This document shows, piece by piece, positions 51,769-60,883 of a stretch of DNA of 64,000 nucleotides (position 1 is the stretch's first letter; every line of letters starts with the position of its first letter). The DNA is taken from assembly GCA_963693035.2 (NCBI GenBank), contig CAXMMQ010000008.1:248001-312000 (forward strand). Direction: 5' to 3'. This DNA is from Lichenicoccus sp963693035. GTDB taxonomy: Bacteria; Pseudomonadota; Alphaproteobacteria; Acetobacterales; Acetobacteraceae. Below the pieces are notes generated by a model. That model had not been told where the DNA came from. It saw only the letters and a list, made by a program, of their open reading frames with translations, and did no database searches. Both the position numbers and the translations under genes were made by a program.

Positions 51769-52254
51769 CTACGCTGGAACCTGGGGGCTGTGCTCCCTGG
51801 CGTATTTAATATCGAGCGCCTTGATCGCCTCGACATTGCCGGCCGACTTGCTCTTCGGATCGAACTGCTTGGCCAGGAACGTGTCCACGATGGCCTTGGC
51901 CAGCTCCGGGCCGATCACCCTCGCACCCATGGTGATGATGTGCGCGTCGTTGCTGAGCGCCGCCCGCTCCGCCGAATAGGTGTCGTGCGTCAGGGCCGCC
52001 CGGATGCCGGGAATCTTGTTCGCCGAGATCGACACGCCGATGCCGGTGCCGCAGGCCAGGATGCCGCGATCGAAACCGCCATCGAGGATGCGCTGCGCCA
52101 CCCGGTCGGTCATCTCGGCATAGTATTCCTGCTCGTCCTGCACTTCCGGCTGCGACAGGTCGACCACCTCATGCACGCCCTGCTGCGTCAGATGGGCCTT
52201 GATCACCTGGATCAGCGGCTCGCCGGCACTGTCGCCGCCCAACACGATGCGCAT
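51769..52254 (-). CDS. RpiB-family sugar-phosphate isomerase
   Basis: 161 aa LacAB/RpiB-family aldose-ketose isomerase. GGDSAGEPL at the start, then the active-site loop RGILACGTGIGVSISANKIP with the conserved Cys, and RAALTHDTYSAERAALSNDA followed by HIITMGARVIG. In tetritol catabolic operons such a protein (DerI/EryI type) converts D-erythrulose 4-phosphate to D-erythrose 4-phosphate. That role fits the adjacent dehydrogenase and DhaK/DhaL genes better than ribose-5-phosphate isomerisation. Function inferred from context. Confidence 0.85.
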   Translation of the reverse strand: MRIVLGGDSAGEPLIQVIKAHLTQQGVHEVVDLSQPEVQDEQEYYAEMTDRVAQRILDGGFDRGILACGTGIGVSISANKIPGIRAALTHDTYSAERAALSNDAHIITMGARVIGPELAKAIVDTFLAKQFDPKSKSAGNVEAIKALDIKYAREHSPQVPA

Positions 52255-52290
52255 TCTCGTTCTCCTTTGTCGGGATCACGATCCGTCTGG

Positions 52291-53421
52291 TCAGGATCGC
52301 AAGCCGTGGGCCACTGCGAGCCCGGTCTCTTCATCGAAGATATGGATAGCACCCCGGGGGATGCGCAAGACCGCCTGGCTGCCGACACGGGCGTCCACAT
52401 GCCGGTCGGCCACCGCGATCAGGAAGCAGCCGCCGATGCCGATGCCGGCATGGCTGTGGTCGCCGAGCCAGTGGTTGGACAGCACCTCGCCGCGCAGGAC
52501 CGCGCTTCCCGCCGCAGCGCCGGATGCATCGTCGGCGCCGTTCGCATCCCCGAGATGCACCCGGTGCGGTCGGATGCCGATGCTGAGCCGCCGCCGCCCG
52601 GCGAACTCGCCCGGCTGGCACGGGATGCGGAAGGCCGGCTGGCCGCGCTCGTCCAGCACCACCAGTTCGCTGTCGGCCACCTCCGCGGTGTACAGGTTCA
52701 TCGGTGGCTCGCCGATGAAGGAGGCCACGAACAGGTTGGCCGGCCGCTCGCGCAGGTCGTCCGGCGTGCCGAACTGCTGCAGCACGCCGTTGTCCATCAC
52801 CGCGACCCGATCGGACAGCGCGATCGCCTCGGTCTGGTCGTGGGTCACGATCACCGTGGTCATCCGGTGCAGCGTCATGTGGTCCTTGATGCGCGCCCGC
52901 AGCAAAGCGCGTAGCTGCGGTTCGAGCTGCGACATCGGCTCGTCCAGCAGGTAGGCCGAGGCGTCGCGCACCAGCGCGCGCGCCAGGCTGACGCGCTGCT
53001 GCTGTCCCCCCGAAAGGTTCGGCGGGAATTTCTCCAGCATCGGCCCGAGTTCGAGCATGTCGGAGACGGCGTTCACGCGCTTGTCGATCTCGGCCTTCGC
53101 CGTCCGGCCGCGCAGCAGCGAAAAGGCGATGTTGTCGCGCACCTTCAGCGGCGGATACAGCGCATAGCCCTCGAACGCCATCGCGACATTGCGCTCGGAG
53201 GGCTTCAGCCGGTTGATCACCGTCTCGCCCAGCCTGATCGTGCCGCTGGTGACGCTCTCGAAACCCGCCACCATGCGCAGCGTCGAGGTCTTGCCGCAGC
53301 CGGACGAGCCGAGCAGCGCGATGATCTCGCCATCCTTGATCGCCATCGACACGTCGTCGACGGACCGCTCGTTCGAGCCGGGATAGACCTTGGAGAGTTC
53401 GCTGAGCGTGAGCGTGCTCAT
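52291..53421 (-). CDS. CUT1-type ABC importer ATPase 1
   Basis: 376 aa MalK/UgpC-like. Walker A GSSGCGKTST, signature NLSGGQQQRVSLARAL, Walker B AYLLDEP with the catalytic Glu, switch His in VTHDQTEA. The Q-loop is unusual: MAFEGYALYPP has Glu where Gln is expected. The D-loop reads SQLE. Residues ~240-376 are the TOBE/regulatory domain (IGIRPHRVHLG). It overlaps ATPase 2 by four bases. The two differ in which catalytic residues they keep, so they probably work as a heterodimer. Confidence 0.9.
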   Translation of the reverse strand: MSTLTLSELSKVYPGSNERSVDDVSMAIKDGEIIALLGSSGCGKTSTLRMVAGFESVTSGTIRLGETVINRLKPSERNVAMAFEGYALYPPLKVRDNIAFSLLRGRTAKAEIDKRVNAVSDMLELGPMLEKFPPNLSGGQQQRVSLARALVRDASAYLLDEPMSQLEPQLRALLRARIKDHMTLHRMTTVIVTHDQTEAIALSDRVAVMDNGVLQQFGTPDDLRERPANLFVASFIGEPPMNLYTAEVADSELVVLDERGQPAFRIPCQPGEFAGRRRLSIGIRPHRVHLGDANGADDASGAAAGSAVLRGEVLSNHWLGDHSHAGIGIGGCFLIAVADRHVDARVGSQAVLRIPRGAIHIFDEETGLAVAHGLRS

Positions 53422-54557
53422 CGGGCGGCCTCCGCCATGCGGGGGCTTGGCTCCAGCAGGCGGCCACCGGAGGACTTGTCGAAGAAATGCGCCCGGTCGA
53501 GGTCCAGGCTCGCCCAGGCCCGGCGCCGGCCGCGCTGTTCGGCACCGTCATGCTGCGCGAGCTGGTCCGCCTGGGGTCGGCTGGCAAAGATCTCAGTGCC
53601 GTCATCCGCACGCAGCAGCATGACCTGGCGATCGTTCAGCGGCGTGACCGCATCGATCTCGACCGGCACCGCTCCGGGCACCGCCTCCAGGCTGACAGCG
53701 ACATCCTCGGGCCGGATGCCCACCACGCAGCTCGACACCGCCGAGTTGGAGGTACGCGTCGGCAGCGCCACGCTGTTGGACGCGATGCGCAGGGCGTTGC
53801 TATCCTCGCGCTGCGCGTCCAGCAGGTTGATCGGCGGATCACCGAACAGGCGGGCGATCCTGCTGTTCGCGGGCCGGTTGTAGATCATCTCCGGCGAGCC
53901 GATCTGGGTGAAGGCGCCGTCGCCCAGTACCGCGATCCGATCGCCAAGCGCCATCGCCTCCTTGTAGTCCTGGGTCACGTAGATCACCGTGGTGTCGCGC
54001 TCGCGCAGCAGCCGCGGCAATTCCAGCCGCATCTCGTAGCGCACCTTGGCATCCACGTTGCGCAGCGGATCGTCCAGCAGCAGCACGGAGGGTTCGCCGA
54101 CCAGCGCGCGTGCCAGCGCGGTGCGCTGCTTCTGGCCGTTCGACAGCGCCTTCGGCAGATGGCTGATCACATGGTCGATGCGCAGCAGGTTGGCCGCCCC
54201 ATGCACGCGGCTGTCAAGCTCCGCCCGCGCCATCCCGCGCGACCGTAGCGGGCTTGCGATATTCTCGTAGGCGGTCATGTGCGGATAGAGCGCGAAGTTC
54301 TGGAACGCCATGCCGATATCGCGCTGGTCGGGCGCATCACGGGTGATGTCGGCGCCATCCAGCACCACGCGTCCGCGATCCGGCAGCACCATTCCGGCGA
54401 TCAGCCGCAACAGCACCGTCTTGCCGGCGCCCGACGGTCCGAACACCACCAGGAACTCGCCGCGTTCGACCTCGAACGACAGGTCCCGGATGACCTCGTT
54501 CTTCCGGTACGCCTTCGAGATGGTCTCGATCGAGAGGTAGGCCATTCCGTCCGTCAC
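53418..54557 (-). CDS. CUT1-type ABC importer ATPase 2 (degenerate site)
   Basis: 379 aa. Walker A GPSGAGKTVL and Q-loop MAFQNFALYPH are normal. The signature is LSNGQKQRTALARAL, Walker B is LLLDDPLRNVD (catalytic Glu replaced by Asp), and the switch region is VTQDYKEA (His replaced by Gln). C-terminal TOBE domain has VVGIRPEDVAVS. GTG start at 54,557 overlaps the permease stop; an ATG at 54,545 is also possible. It is predicted to hydrolyse ATP poorly on its own and to pair with ATPase 1. Confidence 0.9.
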   Translation of the reverse strand: MTDGMAYLSIETISKAYRKNEVIRDLSFEVERGEFLVVFGPSGAGKTVLLRLIAGMVLPDRGRVVLDGADITRDAPDQRDIGMAFQNFALYPHMTAYENIASPLRSRGMARAELDSRVHGAANLLRIDHVISHLPKALSNGQKQRTALARALVGEPSVLLLDDPLRNVDAKVRYEMRLELPRLLRERDTTVIYVTQDYKEAMALGDRIAVLGDGAFTQIGSPEMIYNRPANSRIARLFGDPPINLLDAQREDSNALRIASNSVALPTRTSNSAVSSCVVGIRPEDVAVSLEAVPGAVPVEIDAVTPLNDRQVMLLRADDGTEIFASRPQADQLAQHDGAEQRGRRRAWASLDLDRAHFFDKSSGGRLLEPSPRMAEAAR

Positions 54558-55405
54558 CCCTTGATCGCGCCGAGGGAGAGGCCTTCGACCAGATAGCGTT
54601 GCGTAAAGATCGCCAGCACCAGCGTCGGGATCACCGACAGCACCAGGGCCGCCGCGATCTGGCCGTACTCGATGCCGGATGCGGTGATGAAGGCGAGTGC
54701 GCCGACGGTCACCGGCTGCACCGCGGACGAGCCCAGGATCAACGCGAAGATGAAGTTGTTCCAGGCGAAGATGAACGACAGCAGCCCGGCGGCGGCGATG
54801 CCCGGCCGCGCCAGCGGGATCGAGATCTTGAAGAAGGTCGCCAGCCAGCTATGGCCGTCGAGCCGATAGGCCAGCTCGATATCCTCCGACACGTCCTCGA
54901 AGTAGCCGCGCACGATCCACAGCACAAGCGGCAGCGTGATGAGCTGGTACACCCAGACCAGCCCGAAATAGGTGTCATACAGGTGCAGGGTCTGGAAATA
55001 GCCGAGCAGCGGCAGCAGCACCAGCAAGGGCGGGGCGAACCGGAACGAGAGCAGCGTGAACGCCATGTCCTCGCCGCCGCGGAACTTGTAGCGCGCGAAC
55101 GCATAGGCCGCCGGCACGCCCAGGATCAGCGACACCACCACCGAGCACACCGACAGGATCACGCTGTTCAGCAGGTTGTGCATGTAGTCGATCTGCACGT
55201 CACCCGAGCTGGTCGAGAGGTGGCCGGAGATCAGCGCCACGTAGTTGCGCAGCGTGGGGACGAAGAACGGCGACGGCGGCGAGCGCAGGATGTCGACGTT
55301 CGTCATGAACGACATAAGCACCACCCACAGCAGCGGGAACAGGAAGAACAGCCCCACCATCACCATCAGCACGATGCGCAGCGTGCGGAGTATCTGCGAC
55401 GACAT
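54554..55405 (-). CDS. ABC importer permease (MalG-like)
   Basis: 283 aa with six hydrophobic helices. The EAA loop that contacts the ATPase reads ELAYRLDGHSWLATFFKISI then PLARPGI. Belongs to the MalG/UgpE type of inner-membrane permeases. It follows the other permease by nine bases and overlaps the ATPase 2 gene. Substrate inferred from the locus to be a polyol. Confidence 0.92.
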   Translation of the reverse strand: MSSQILRTLRIVLMVMVGLFFLFPLLWVVLMSFMTNVDILRSPPSPFFVPTLRNYVALISGHLSTSSGDVQIDYMHNLLNSVILSVCSVVVSLILGVPAAYAFARYKFRGGEDMAFTLLSFRFAPPLLVLLPLLGYFQTLHLYDTYFGLVWVYQLITLPLVLWIVRGYFEDVSEDIELAYRLDGHSWLATFFKISIPLARPGIAAAGLLSFIFAWNNFIFALILGSSAVQPVTVGALAFITASGIEYGQIAAALVLSVIPTLVLAIFTQRYLVEGLSLGAIKG

Positions 55406-55414
55406 GCCTGCCTC

Positions 55415-56347
55415 CTAGGCCAGCCCGTGCGCGCGTTCGCGCAGGCGGGTCCAGTTCTTCATGAACACGGTAGTGAGCGCATAGGTGATCGCCCACAGCA
55501 CCATCAGGATCGCCGACGAACGCCCGACATCGGTGAAGGTGAAGGCCTGCAGGTAGGCCTGCACCTGGAACACCAGCAACGTGTCGCCGGGCCCCCCCTG
55601 GGTCATCGCATAGATGATGTCGAACTGCTGGATGCTGTCGAGCATGCGGAACAGGCTCGCCGTCAGCAGGTACGGCAGCAGCATCGGCAGCAGGATGCGA
55701 AAGAATACGAAGCTGCCGGGCACGCCATCGAGTTCGGCCGCCTCGAACGGCTGCCGCGGCAGGCCACGCAGTCCGGCAAGCAGCAGGATGGCGATGAACG
55801 GCGTGTACACCCACACATCGACCAGCACGACCGTGAACAGCGCGCTGTTCGGCGATGCGCCCCAACGGAAATCATGAACGCCGAGCAGCGAGACCAGGTA
55901 GGACAGCACGCCGAAGTTGGAATTGGTCATCAGCTTCCACATCAGTGCCGCGATCGCCGGTGCGACCATCAGCGGCAGGATGAGGAGGACGGAGAGCAGG
56001 TTGGTCAGCCAGGACCGCCGCCACAGCAGCAGCGCGATGCCCAGTCCCAGCAGCAGTTCCACGCCGACGGTCAACACGGTGTAGGCCAGCGAGACATAGA
56101 CCGTGTGCCAGAAGCCGGAGCTGCTGAACAGGCTGATGAAGTTGCCGAACCAGATCCACCGGCGGCCCATCGGGAAAGCGAGGTTGTAGCGCTGCAGCGA
56201 GTACAGCACCGCGGTGATGAACGGCACCAGGATCCCGATGCAGACCAGCAGAGCCGGCATGCTCAACAGGTAGGGCAGCACACGCATGGAAACCCGCGAC
56301 CCGCGCCGCACGCGTCGCTCGATCGGAGGAAAGTTTAAGGCGTCCAT
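55415..56347 (-). CDS. ABC importer permease (MalF-like)
   Basis: 310 aa. N-terminal helix LPYLLSMPALLVCIGILV, then an EAA loop EAAELDGVPGSFVFFRILLP and a C-terminal ILMVLWAITYALTTVFMKNW helix. MalF/UgpA type. Lies between the substrate-binding-protein gene (about 180 bases away, with the 58-bp repeat between) and the MalG-like gene. Confidence 0.92.
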   Translation of the reverse strand: MDALNFPPIERRVRRGSRVSMRVLPYLLSMPALLVCIGILVPFITAVLYSLQRYNLAFPMGRRWIWFGNFISLFSSSGFWHTVYVSLAYTVLTVGVELLLGLGIALLLWRRSWLTNLLSVLLILPLMVAPAIAALMWKLMTNSNFGVLSYLVSLLGVHDFRWGASPNSALFTVVLVDVWVYTPFIAILLLAGLRGLPRQPFEAAELDGVPGSFVFFRILLPMLLPYLLTASLFRMLDSIQQFDIIYAMTQGGPGDTLLVFQVQAYLQAFTFTDVGRSSAILMVLWAITYALTTVFMKNWTRLRERAHGLA

Positions 56348-56432
56348 ACCAGCAGCCCTTGAAGAAAAAACGGGTTCTAGAATGCGCTACGCTGAGTCAG
56401 AGGCGCCAACGGCGCCGCCCGGCGTGACTGTT

Positions 56433-56490
56433 CGAGCACCGGAGCGGAGCGGCCTCCTGGCCGTGAGCACCGGAGCGCAGAAAAGCCGCC
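56433..56490 (+). repeat. 58-bp dispersed repeat, copy B
   Basis: Near copy of 23,630-23,687 (54/58 identical). It lies between the binding-protein and first permease genes, where a hairpin could stabilise the upstream binding-protein mRNA. The gagcaccggagcg at its start recurs inside it at 56,465, and ggcgcc arms lie just upstream. Confidence 0.8.
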
Positions 56491-56524
56491 TCGGATGACC
56501 ACGTAGTAGCATTATGGACGCGTT

Positions 56525-57964
56525 TCAGTCGGTGATGCCGGCGTTGGAGAGCTGGCTCTTGATGTCCGCGGCAAGCTGGTCCAGGCCGTCTTCGACCGAA
56601 ACCTGGTTCGAATACATCTTCTGCAGCGCCGCCGCCCAGTTGGTCGTCACGTTGAAGAACAGCGGCTGCGGGGTGAAGTAGATCTTCGCCCCCGGCGAGG
56701 ATGCCGCGAACTGGTCCAGGAAGCCCGGATATTGCTGCATGCGGGTCTTGAAGTCCTGGTTGTCCCAGACGACCTGGCGCGTCGGGTCGATCAGGTTCGC
56801 CTGGGTGGCGCCAAGCGTAAGCTGCTGCGTGCTGGTGGCCCACTGCATCAGCTTCCACGCCGCCGCCTGCTGCTGCGAGAAGTTGCTCATCGCCAGCGAC
56901 CAGATCCAGACGTTCGGCGTCGGCCGGCTCGCCTCCGGGTTCGGCGTGAACGGGTGGTAGACGATGTTGCCGGCTTCCTTTGTGCCCTTCTCCTGGAAGA
57001 ACGCCGCGCTGTCGGCATCATACACCATCGCCGAGGTGCCGCCGCCGAGGTCGTTGGCGACCTCGTACCAGGTATAGGTGGTCCAGTTCTTTGGGCCGCC
57101 CTTCTGCAGCATCTCGATCCACAGCTTGGTGAAGGCCTTGGCCTCCTTGCTGTTCATCGCCGGCACCAGCTTGCCGCTGCTGGTGTCAAAATCCCTGGCG
57201 CCGTAGTTGCTGTAGGCGGACAGGAAGCCGGCATGGATGGTTGCCCAGGACCGGCTGCCACGCGCGCCGATGCCGTATACGCCCGGCACGTCCTTGGAGA
57301 TCTTGGCCGCCATCTCGATCAGGTGCGGCAGGTCCTTCGGCGGCTCGACATGCGCCGCATCGAGGATGCGCTTGTTGTAGGCGATCGAGTTCAGCTCCCA
57401 AGCCCAGGGCAAGGCCCACTGCTTGGCGTTGGCGCTGCCGAGCGCCTCGCCGGGCACGCCGCTCCAGGCGGTCGAGGCGCGCAGGTTCGGCAGGATGCCG
57501 TCCCAGTCATAGTCGGGTGAGGTCTCGGACGGATCGTTGATGAACTTCTTGAGGTCGACAAGCCAGCCGGCCGGCCCGTACTGCCAGGTCTGGTAGGCGC
57601 CCGACATGAACACGTCGTAGGTGGTCGACTTGCTCGACAGCGCCGCGGTGACCTTGTCGAAATAGACATCCTCGGGAAACACGTCGTAGGTGACGTCGAT
57701 GCCGGTCAGCGTCTTGAAGCTGGCGATGTTCTTCAGCAACGCATCGGTATACGGATGCTTGTTCATGAGCAGCTTGATCGACTTGCCCTTCTGCGCCATC
57801 CAGTCATAGGACGAGGCCGCCAGGGCACTCGACTGCATGCGGTTGATCAGGGTGGTTGCCGCCGCGGCGCCGATGCCGTACTGGCCCAAGCGGGACAGCA
57901 ACTCGCGCCGTCCCATTCGACCGGCGGCGAAGGCCTTCAGCGTGTCGTGGATCTTGTCGGCCAT
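56525..57964 (-). CDS. ABC importer substrate-binding protein, Tat-exported
   Basis: 479 aa family 1 extracellular solute-binding protein. The leader MGRRELLSRLGQYGIGAAAA has a twin-arginine pair (R19, R20), unusual for sugar-binding proteins but seen in this polyol group. The mature part has YDVFMSGAYQTWQYGPAGWL, KQWALPWAWELNSIAYNKRI and MQWATSTQQLTLGA, typical of MalE/UgpB-like ligand pockets. It is upstream of the permease genes. Ligand inferred to be a tetritol or similar polyol. Confidence 0.9.
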   Translation of the reverse strand: MADKIHDTLKAFAAGRMGRRELLSRLGQYGIGAAAATTLINRMQSSALAASSYDWMAQKGKSIKLLMNKHPYTDALLKNIASFKTLTGIDVTYDVFPEDVYFDKVTAALSSKSTTYDVFMSGAYQTWQYGPAGWLVDLKKFINDPSETSPDYDWDGILPNLRASTAWSGVPGEALGSANAKQWALPWAWELNSIAYNKRILDAAHVEPPKDLPHLIEMAAKISKDVPGVYGIGARGSRSWATIHAGFLSAYSNYGARDFDTSSGKLVPAMNSKEAKAFTKLWIEMLQKGGPKNWTTYTWYEVANDLGGGTSAMVYDADSAAFFQEKGTKEAGNIVYHPFTPNPEASRPTPNVWIWSLAMSNFSQQQAAAWKLMQWATSTQQLTLGATQANLIDPTRQVVWDNQDFKTRMQQYPGFLDQFAASSPGAKIYFTPQPLFFNVTTNWAAALQKMYSNQVSVEDGLDQLAADIKSQLSNAGITD

Positions 57965-57989
57965 GCAGGGTTTCCTCTAGATATTCTTG

Positions 57990-59108
57990 TTATGGGACCA
58001 GGATGATCTTGATCGAGCCGTCGCCCTTCTTCATCAGGTCGAAGCCGTGCTTGAACTCCGCCAGCGGCAGCGAGTGCGTCACCACGCCCTCGGTTGGCAG
58101 CCGGCCGTCACCGATCGCCGCGATCGTCAGCGGGTAGCAGTATGGTCCGAGATGCGCGCCATACAGGTCGAGCTGCTTGCGGTCGCTGATGATCGACCAG
58201 TCCGCCGTGACCTCATGCCCGAACACCGAGAACTCGACGAAGCGGCCGAGCTTGCGAATCATGTTCAGGCCCTGGGTCACGCTGCTCTCGTGGCCGGTGG
58301 CCTCGATATAGACGTCGCAGCCATAGCCCTCGGTGAGCTCCTTGACCGCGCTGACCACGTCCATCTCGAACGGGTTCATCACGATGTCGGCGCCGAACTT
58401 CTTGGCAAGGTCGAGCCGGTCCTGCTTGCCGTCCAGCACGATCAGCTTCGACGGGTTCTTCAGCCGGGCCGCACCTACCATGCCAAGCCCGAGCGGCCCG
58501 GCGCCGGACAGCACCACCACGTCGTCGAGCTGGATCAGGCCGCGATTGACCGCATGCACCGAGCAAGCATAGGGCTCGGCCAGGACCGCCTTTTCCAGCG
58601 GAATGCTGTCCGGCACCTTGTGGGTGCGGCTTTCCTTGGGGAAGCGCATGTACTTCGCCATGCCACCGTTGACGTTGTTCTGGAAGCCATAGACGTCGTG
58701 CCGCTCGCACATCCAGTATTCGCCGCGCCCGCAATAGCGGCAGGTCTCGCACGGCACGATCTGCTCGGAGATCAGCCGTTCGCCGACCTTGTACAAACCC
58801 TTGCGCGCGACGTTCTCGCCGACCTCGACGGCGCGCCCGACGAACTCGTGCCCGGGGATCATCGGCGCCTTGACGTAACGCGCCTGGCCCTTGTTATCGC
58901 CCCAGAACGACGGCGCGCCCTGGAACGTCTTGATGTCGCTGGCGCAGATGCCGCAGGCCTCGACCTCGATGATGATGTCGTCCGGGCCAGCGCGCGGCAC
59001 GTCCACCTCCTCGAGACGGTAGTCGCCCGGGGCATAGGCGACCACCGCCTGCATGCGCTTCGGCAGGTTGATGCCGGCGGGCCGATTGGTCTCGATCACA
59101 CTGTCCAT
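57990..59108 (-). CDS. zinc-dependent polyol dehydrogenase (erythritol/L-threitol dehydrogenase-like)
   Basis: 372 aa medium-chain dehydrogenase. Catalytic zinc ligands: C55 (GICASD) and H87/E88 (PGHEFVG). Structural zinc: C120, C123, C126, C134. NAD site VVLSGAGPLGLGMVGAARL. Segments such as RLISEQIVPCETCRYCGRGE, DVYGFQ, ADWSIISDRKQLDLYGAHLG and PYCYPLTI closely match what I recall of mycobacterial erythritol/L-threitol dehydrogenase (EltD). Predicted to oxidise a tetritol to erythrulose with NAD. It lies between the transporter and the DhaL gene. The exact substrate needs assay. Confidence 0.82.
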   Translation of the reverse strand: MDSVIETNRPAGINLPKRMQAVVAYAPGDYRLEEVDVPRAGPDDIIIEVEACGICASDIKTFQGAPSFWGDNKGQARYVKAPMIPGHEFVGRAVEVGENVARKGLYKVGERLISEQIVPCETCRYCGRGEYWMCERHDVYGFQNNVNGGMAKYMRFPKESRTHKVPDSIPLEKAVLAEPYACSVHAVNRGLIQLDDVVVLSGAGPLGLGMVGAARLKNPSKLIVLDGKQDRLDLAKKFGADIVMNPFEMDVVSAVKELTEGYGCDVYIEATGHESSVTQGLNMIRKLGRFVEFSVFGHEVTADWSIISDRKQLDLYGAHLGPYCYPLTIAAIGDGRLPTEGVVTHSLPLAEFKHGFDLMKKGDGSIKIILVP

Positions 59109-59142
59109 CGTGGCATCCCCTCGCAGGATCGAAAGAAGTTGG

Positions 59143-59793
59143 TCAGGCGGATCCGAGGCGCCGCAGCAGCCCGTCGGCCAGCGCCTGCAGGATCAGGTTG
59201 CACGAGCAGGCGCCGGCATCGAGCGTGCCGCGCGAGCGCTCGCCGAGCCGGGCTGCACGGCCCAGTTTCGCCACCATGTCGCGCGTGGCCTCCAGCCCGG
59301 CGGCGCTGGCGGCCTTGAGAGCCTCCAGGCTGCCGGCGAAATCCTGGCCATCCTTGGCGGCTGCGACAAAGGCATCGCGGGCTGGCACCAGCACGTCGAT
59401 CAGCGTCTTGTCGCCGACCTTCGCCTCGCCGAGATCGACGACCGCCGCCTCGCCGGCCGACAGGATGGCGGCGAAATTGTCGCGGTCGAGCGCGCTCGCG
59501 CCTTCCAGCGCATCGGCCATCTCGGTGAAGAACGAGCCGTACAGCGGACCCATCGAGCCGCCGATATCACCCAGCAGGGTGTCGCCGATGGTGGCGAACC
59601 CCTCGCGCAGATCGGAGCTCCTGCCGGCCAGGCGCTCGCTGGCCAGCCGGAAGCCCTTGGCCATGTTGATGCCGTGGTCACCGTCACCGATCGCGCCGTC
59701 GATCTCGGACAGCAGCCCCTGGTTCTCGATGATGACGGCGGCGATCTCGGTGGCGATCGGCGCCGCATCGGACAATGTGACAGACCCTGACAT
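59143..59793 (-). CDS. DhaL-type kinase subunit (ATP-binding)
   Basis: 216 aa. The ADP/Mg-binding aspartates are D32, D37 and D39 in IDGAIGDGDHGINM, followed by the all-alpha barrel signature TLLGDIGGSMGPLYGSFF and GDKTLIDVL. It ends with RSRGTLDAGACSCNLILQAL. DhaL supplies ATP (or PTS phosphate) to the DhaK-bound ketose. No DhaM/PTS genes are nearby, suggesting an ATP-dependent enzyme. Twelve bases downstream of the DhaK gene. In the tetritol pathway this pair would phosphorylate erythrulose. Confidence 0.88.
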   Translation of the reverse strand: MSGSVTLSDAAPIATEIAAVIIENQGLLSEIDGAIGDGDHGINMAKGFRLASERLAGRSSDLREGFATIGDTLLGDIGGSMGPLYGSFFTEMADALEGASALDRDNFAAILSAGEAAVVDLGEAKVGDKTLIDVLVPARDAFVAAAKDGQDFAGSLEALKAASAAGLEATRDMVAKLGRAARLGERSRGTLDAGACSCNLILQALADGLLRRLGSA

Positions 59794-59804
59794 GAGACTA
59801 TTCC

Positions 59805-60818
59805 TCAGCCCGCTACCGTGAGGCCGGCAACCGTGAGCCCGATCGAGCGCGCCGGCGCCCGCAGCAGGCGATCGAGTTCCTCGTCGAGGCGCGTCACCGT
59901 GACCGAGACGCCCGACATTTCCAGCGAGGTGAAATAATTGCCGACGAAGCGAAACCGCGGCGTGATCTTGTGCGCCCGCAGGATCTCGTCGACATGGCCG
60001 TACAGCAGGTAGAGCTCCATCAGCGGCGTGGCGCCGAGGCCGGAGACCAGCACGCTGACATCCTCGCCGCCGAACGCTAGGTCGGCCAGGATGCGCTCCA
60101 GCATCAGGCCGGCCATCTCCTTCGCGGGCGCCACCGGCAGCACCGCGATGCCGTGCTCGCCATGGTGGCCGATACCGACCTCCATCTTGCCGGCCTCGAT
60201 GGTGAAGTTCGGCCGGCCGGCGGCGGGGATGGTGCAGGCCGACAGCCCGATGCCGATCGAGCGCGTGTTGTCGATCGCCTTCTGCGCCGACGCGATCACG
60301 CCATCGAGGTCGGCGCCCTCGGCGGCACGCGCGCCGCCCGCCTTCCACATCAGGATCTCGCCGGCGACGCCGCGGCGCTTGTCGGCCTCCCCGGGCGGGG
60401 CCGACGCCACGTCGTCGTTGGCGATCACGGTCTTTACCGTGATGTCGTCCTTGGCCGCGAGCTTGGCCGCCATCTTCACGTTCATGTTGTCGCCGGCATA
60501 GTTGCCATACAGGCAGGCGACGCCCTGGCCGCCATTGGCTTCCCGGAACGCGGCATGGAAGCTCTTCGCGGTCGGGGAGGCGAACACCTCGCCGACCGCC
60601 ACCGCATCGCACAGCCCCGGTCCGACATAGCCCAGGAAGGCGGGCTCATGCCCCGAGCCGCCGCCGGTGACGACACCGACCCGGCCGCGCGGCCGGTCGC
60701 CGGCATGGCGCAGCACACGCGGGTGGTCGGTGGCTGCGAGCAGGTCCGGATGCGCCGCCAGGACGCCACGCAGGGTGCCCTCCGTGACCTGGTCCGGATC
60801 GTCGATGACGCGGTTCAT
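59805..60818 (-). CDS. DhaK-type ketose kinase subunit
   Basis: 337 aa. GRVGVVTGGGSGHEPAFLGY at residues ~45-64 and the covalent substrate-binding histidine H219 in MEVGIGHHGEHG are the DhaK hallmarks. The enzyme binds dihydroxyacetone or a longer ketose as a hemiaminal. Context (EltD-like dehydrogenase, RpiB) favours D- or L-erythrulose (DerK/LerK type). It is split from DhaL, unlike the fused DerK/LerK proteins. It ends in a tandem TVAGLTVAG. Confidence 0.88.
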   Translation of the reverse strand: MNRVIDDPDQVTEGTLRGVLAAHPDLLAATDHPRVLRHAGDRPRGRVGVVTGGGSGHEPAFLGYVGPGLCDAVAVGEVFASPTAKSFHAAFREANGGQGVACLYGNYAGDNMNVKMAAKLAAKDDITVKTVIANDDVASAPPGEADKRRGVAGEILMWKAGGARAAEGADLDGVIASAQKAIDNTRSIGIGLSACTIPAAGRPNFTIEAGKMEVGIGHHGEHGIAVLPVAPAKEMAGLMLERILADLAFGGEDVSVLVSGLGATPLMELYLLYGHVDEILRAHKITPRFRFVGNYFTSLEMSGVSVTVTRLDEELDRLLRAPARSIGLTVAGLTVAG

Positions 60819-60883
60819 GCCGCTTCCTCCGCCGCGTTTCTGGCGGTCAGACCCTTGTCCGCAGCCGCACGAAAGTCAACATC

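Noticed and set aside
54599..56338. 579-codon plus-strand open frame across the two permease genes
   Set aside because: Composition (long runs of H, Q, R, E) is typical of the antisense of membrane-protein genes; both permeases are clear on the minus strand.
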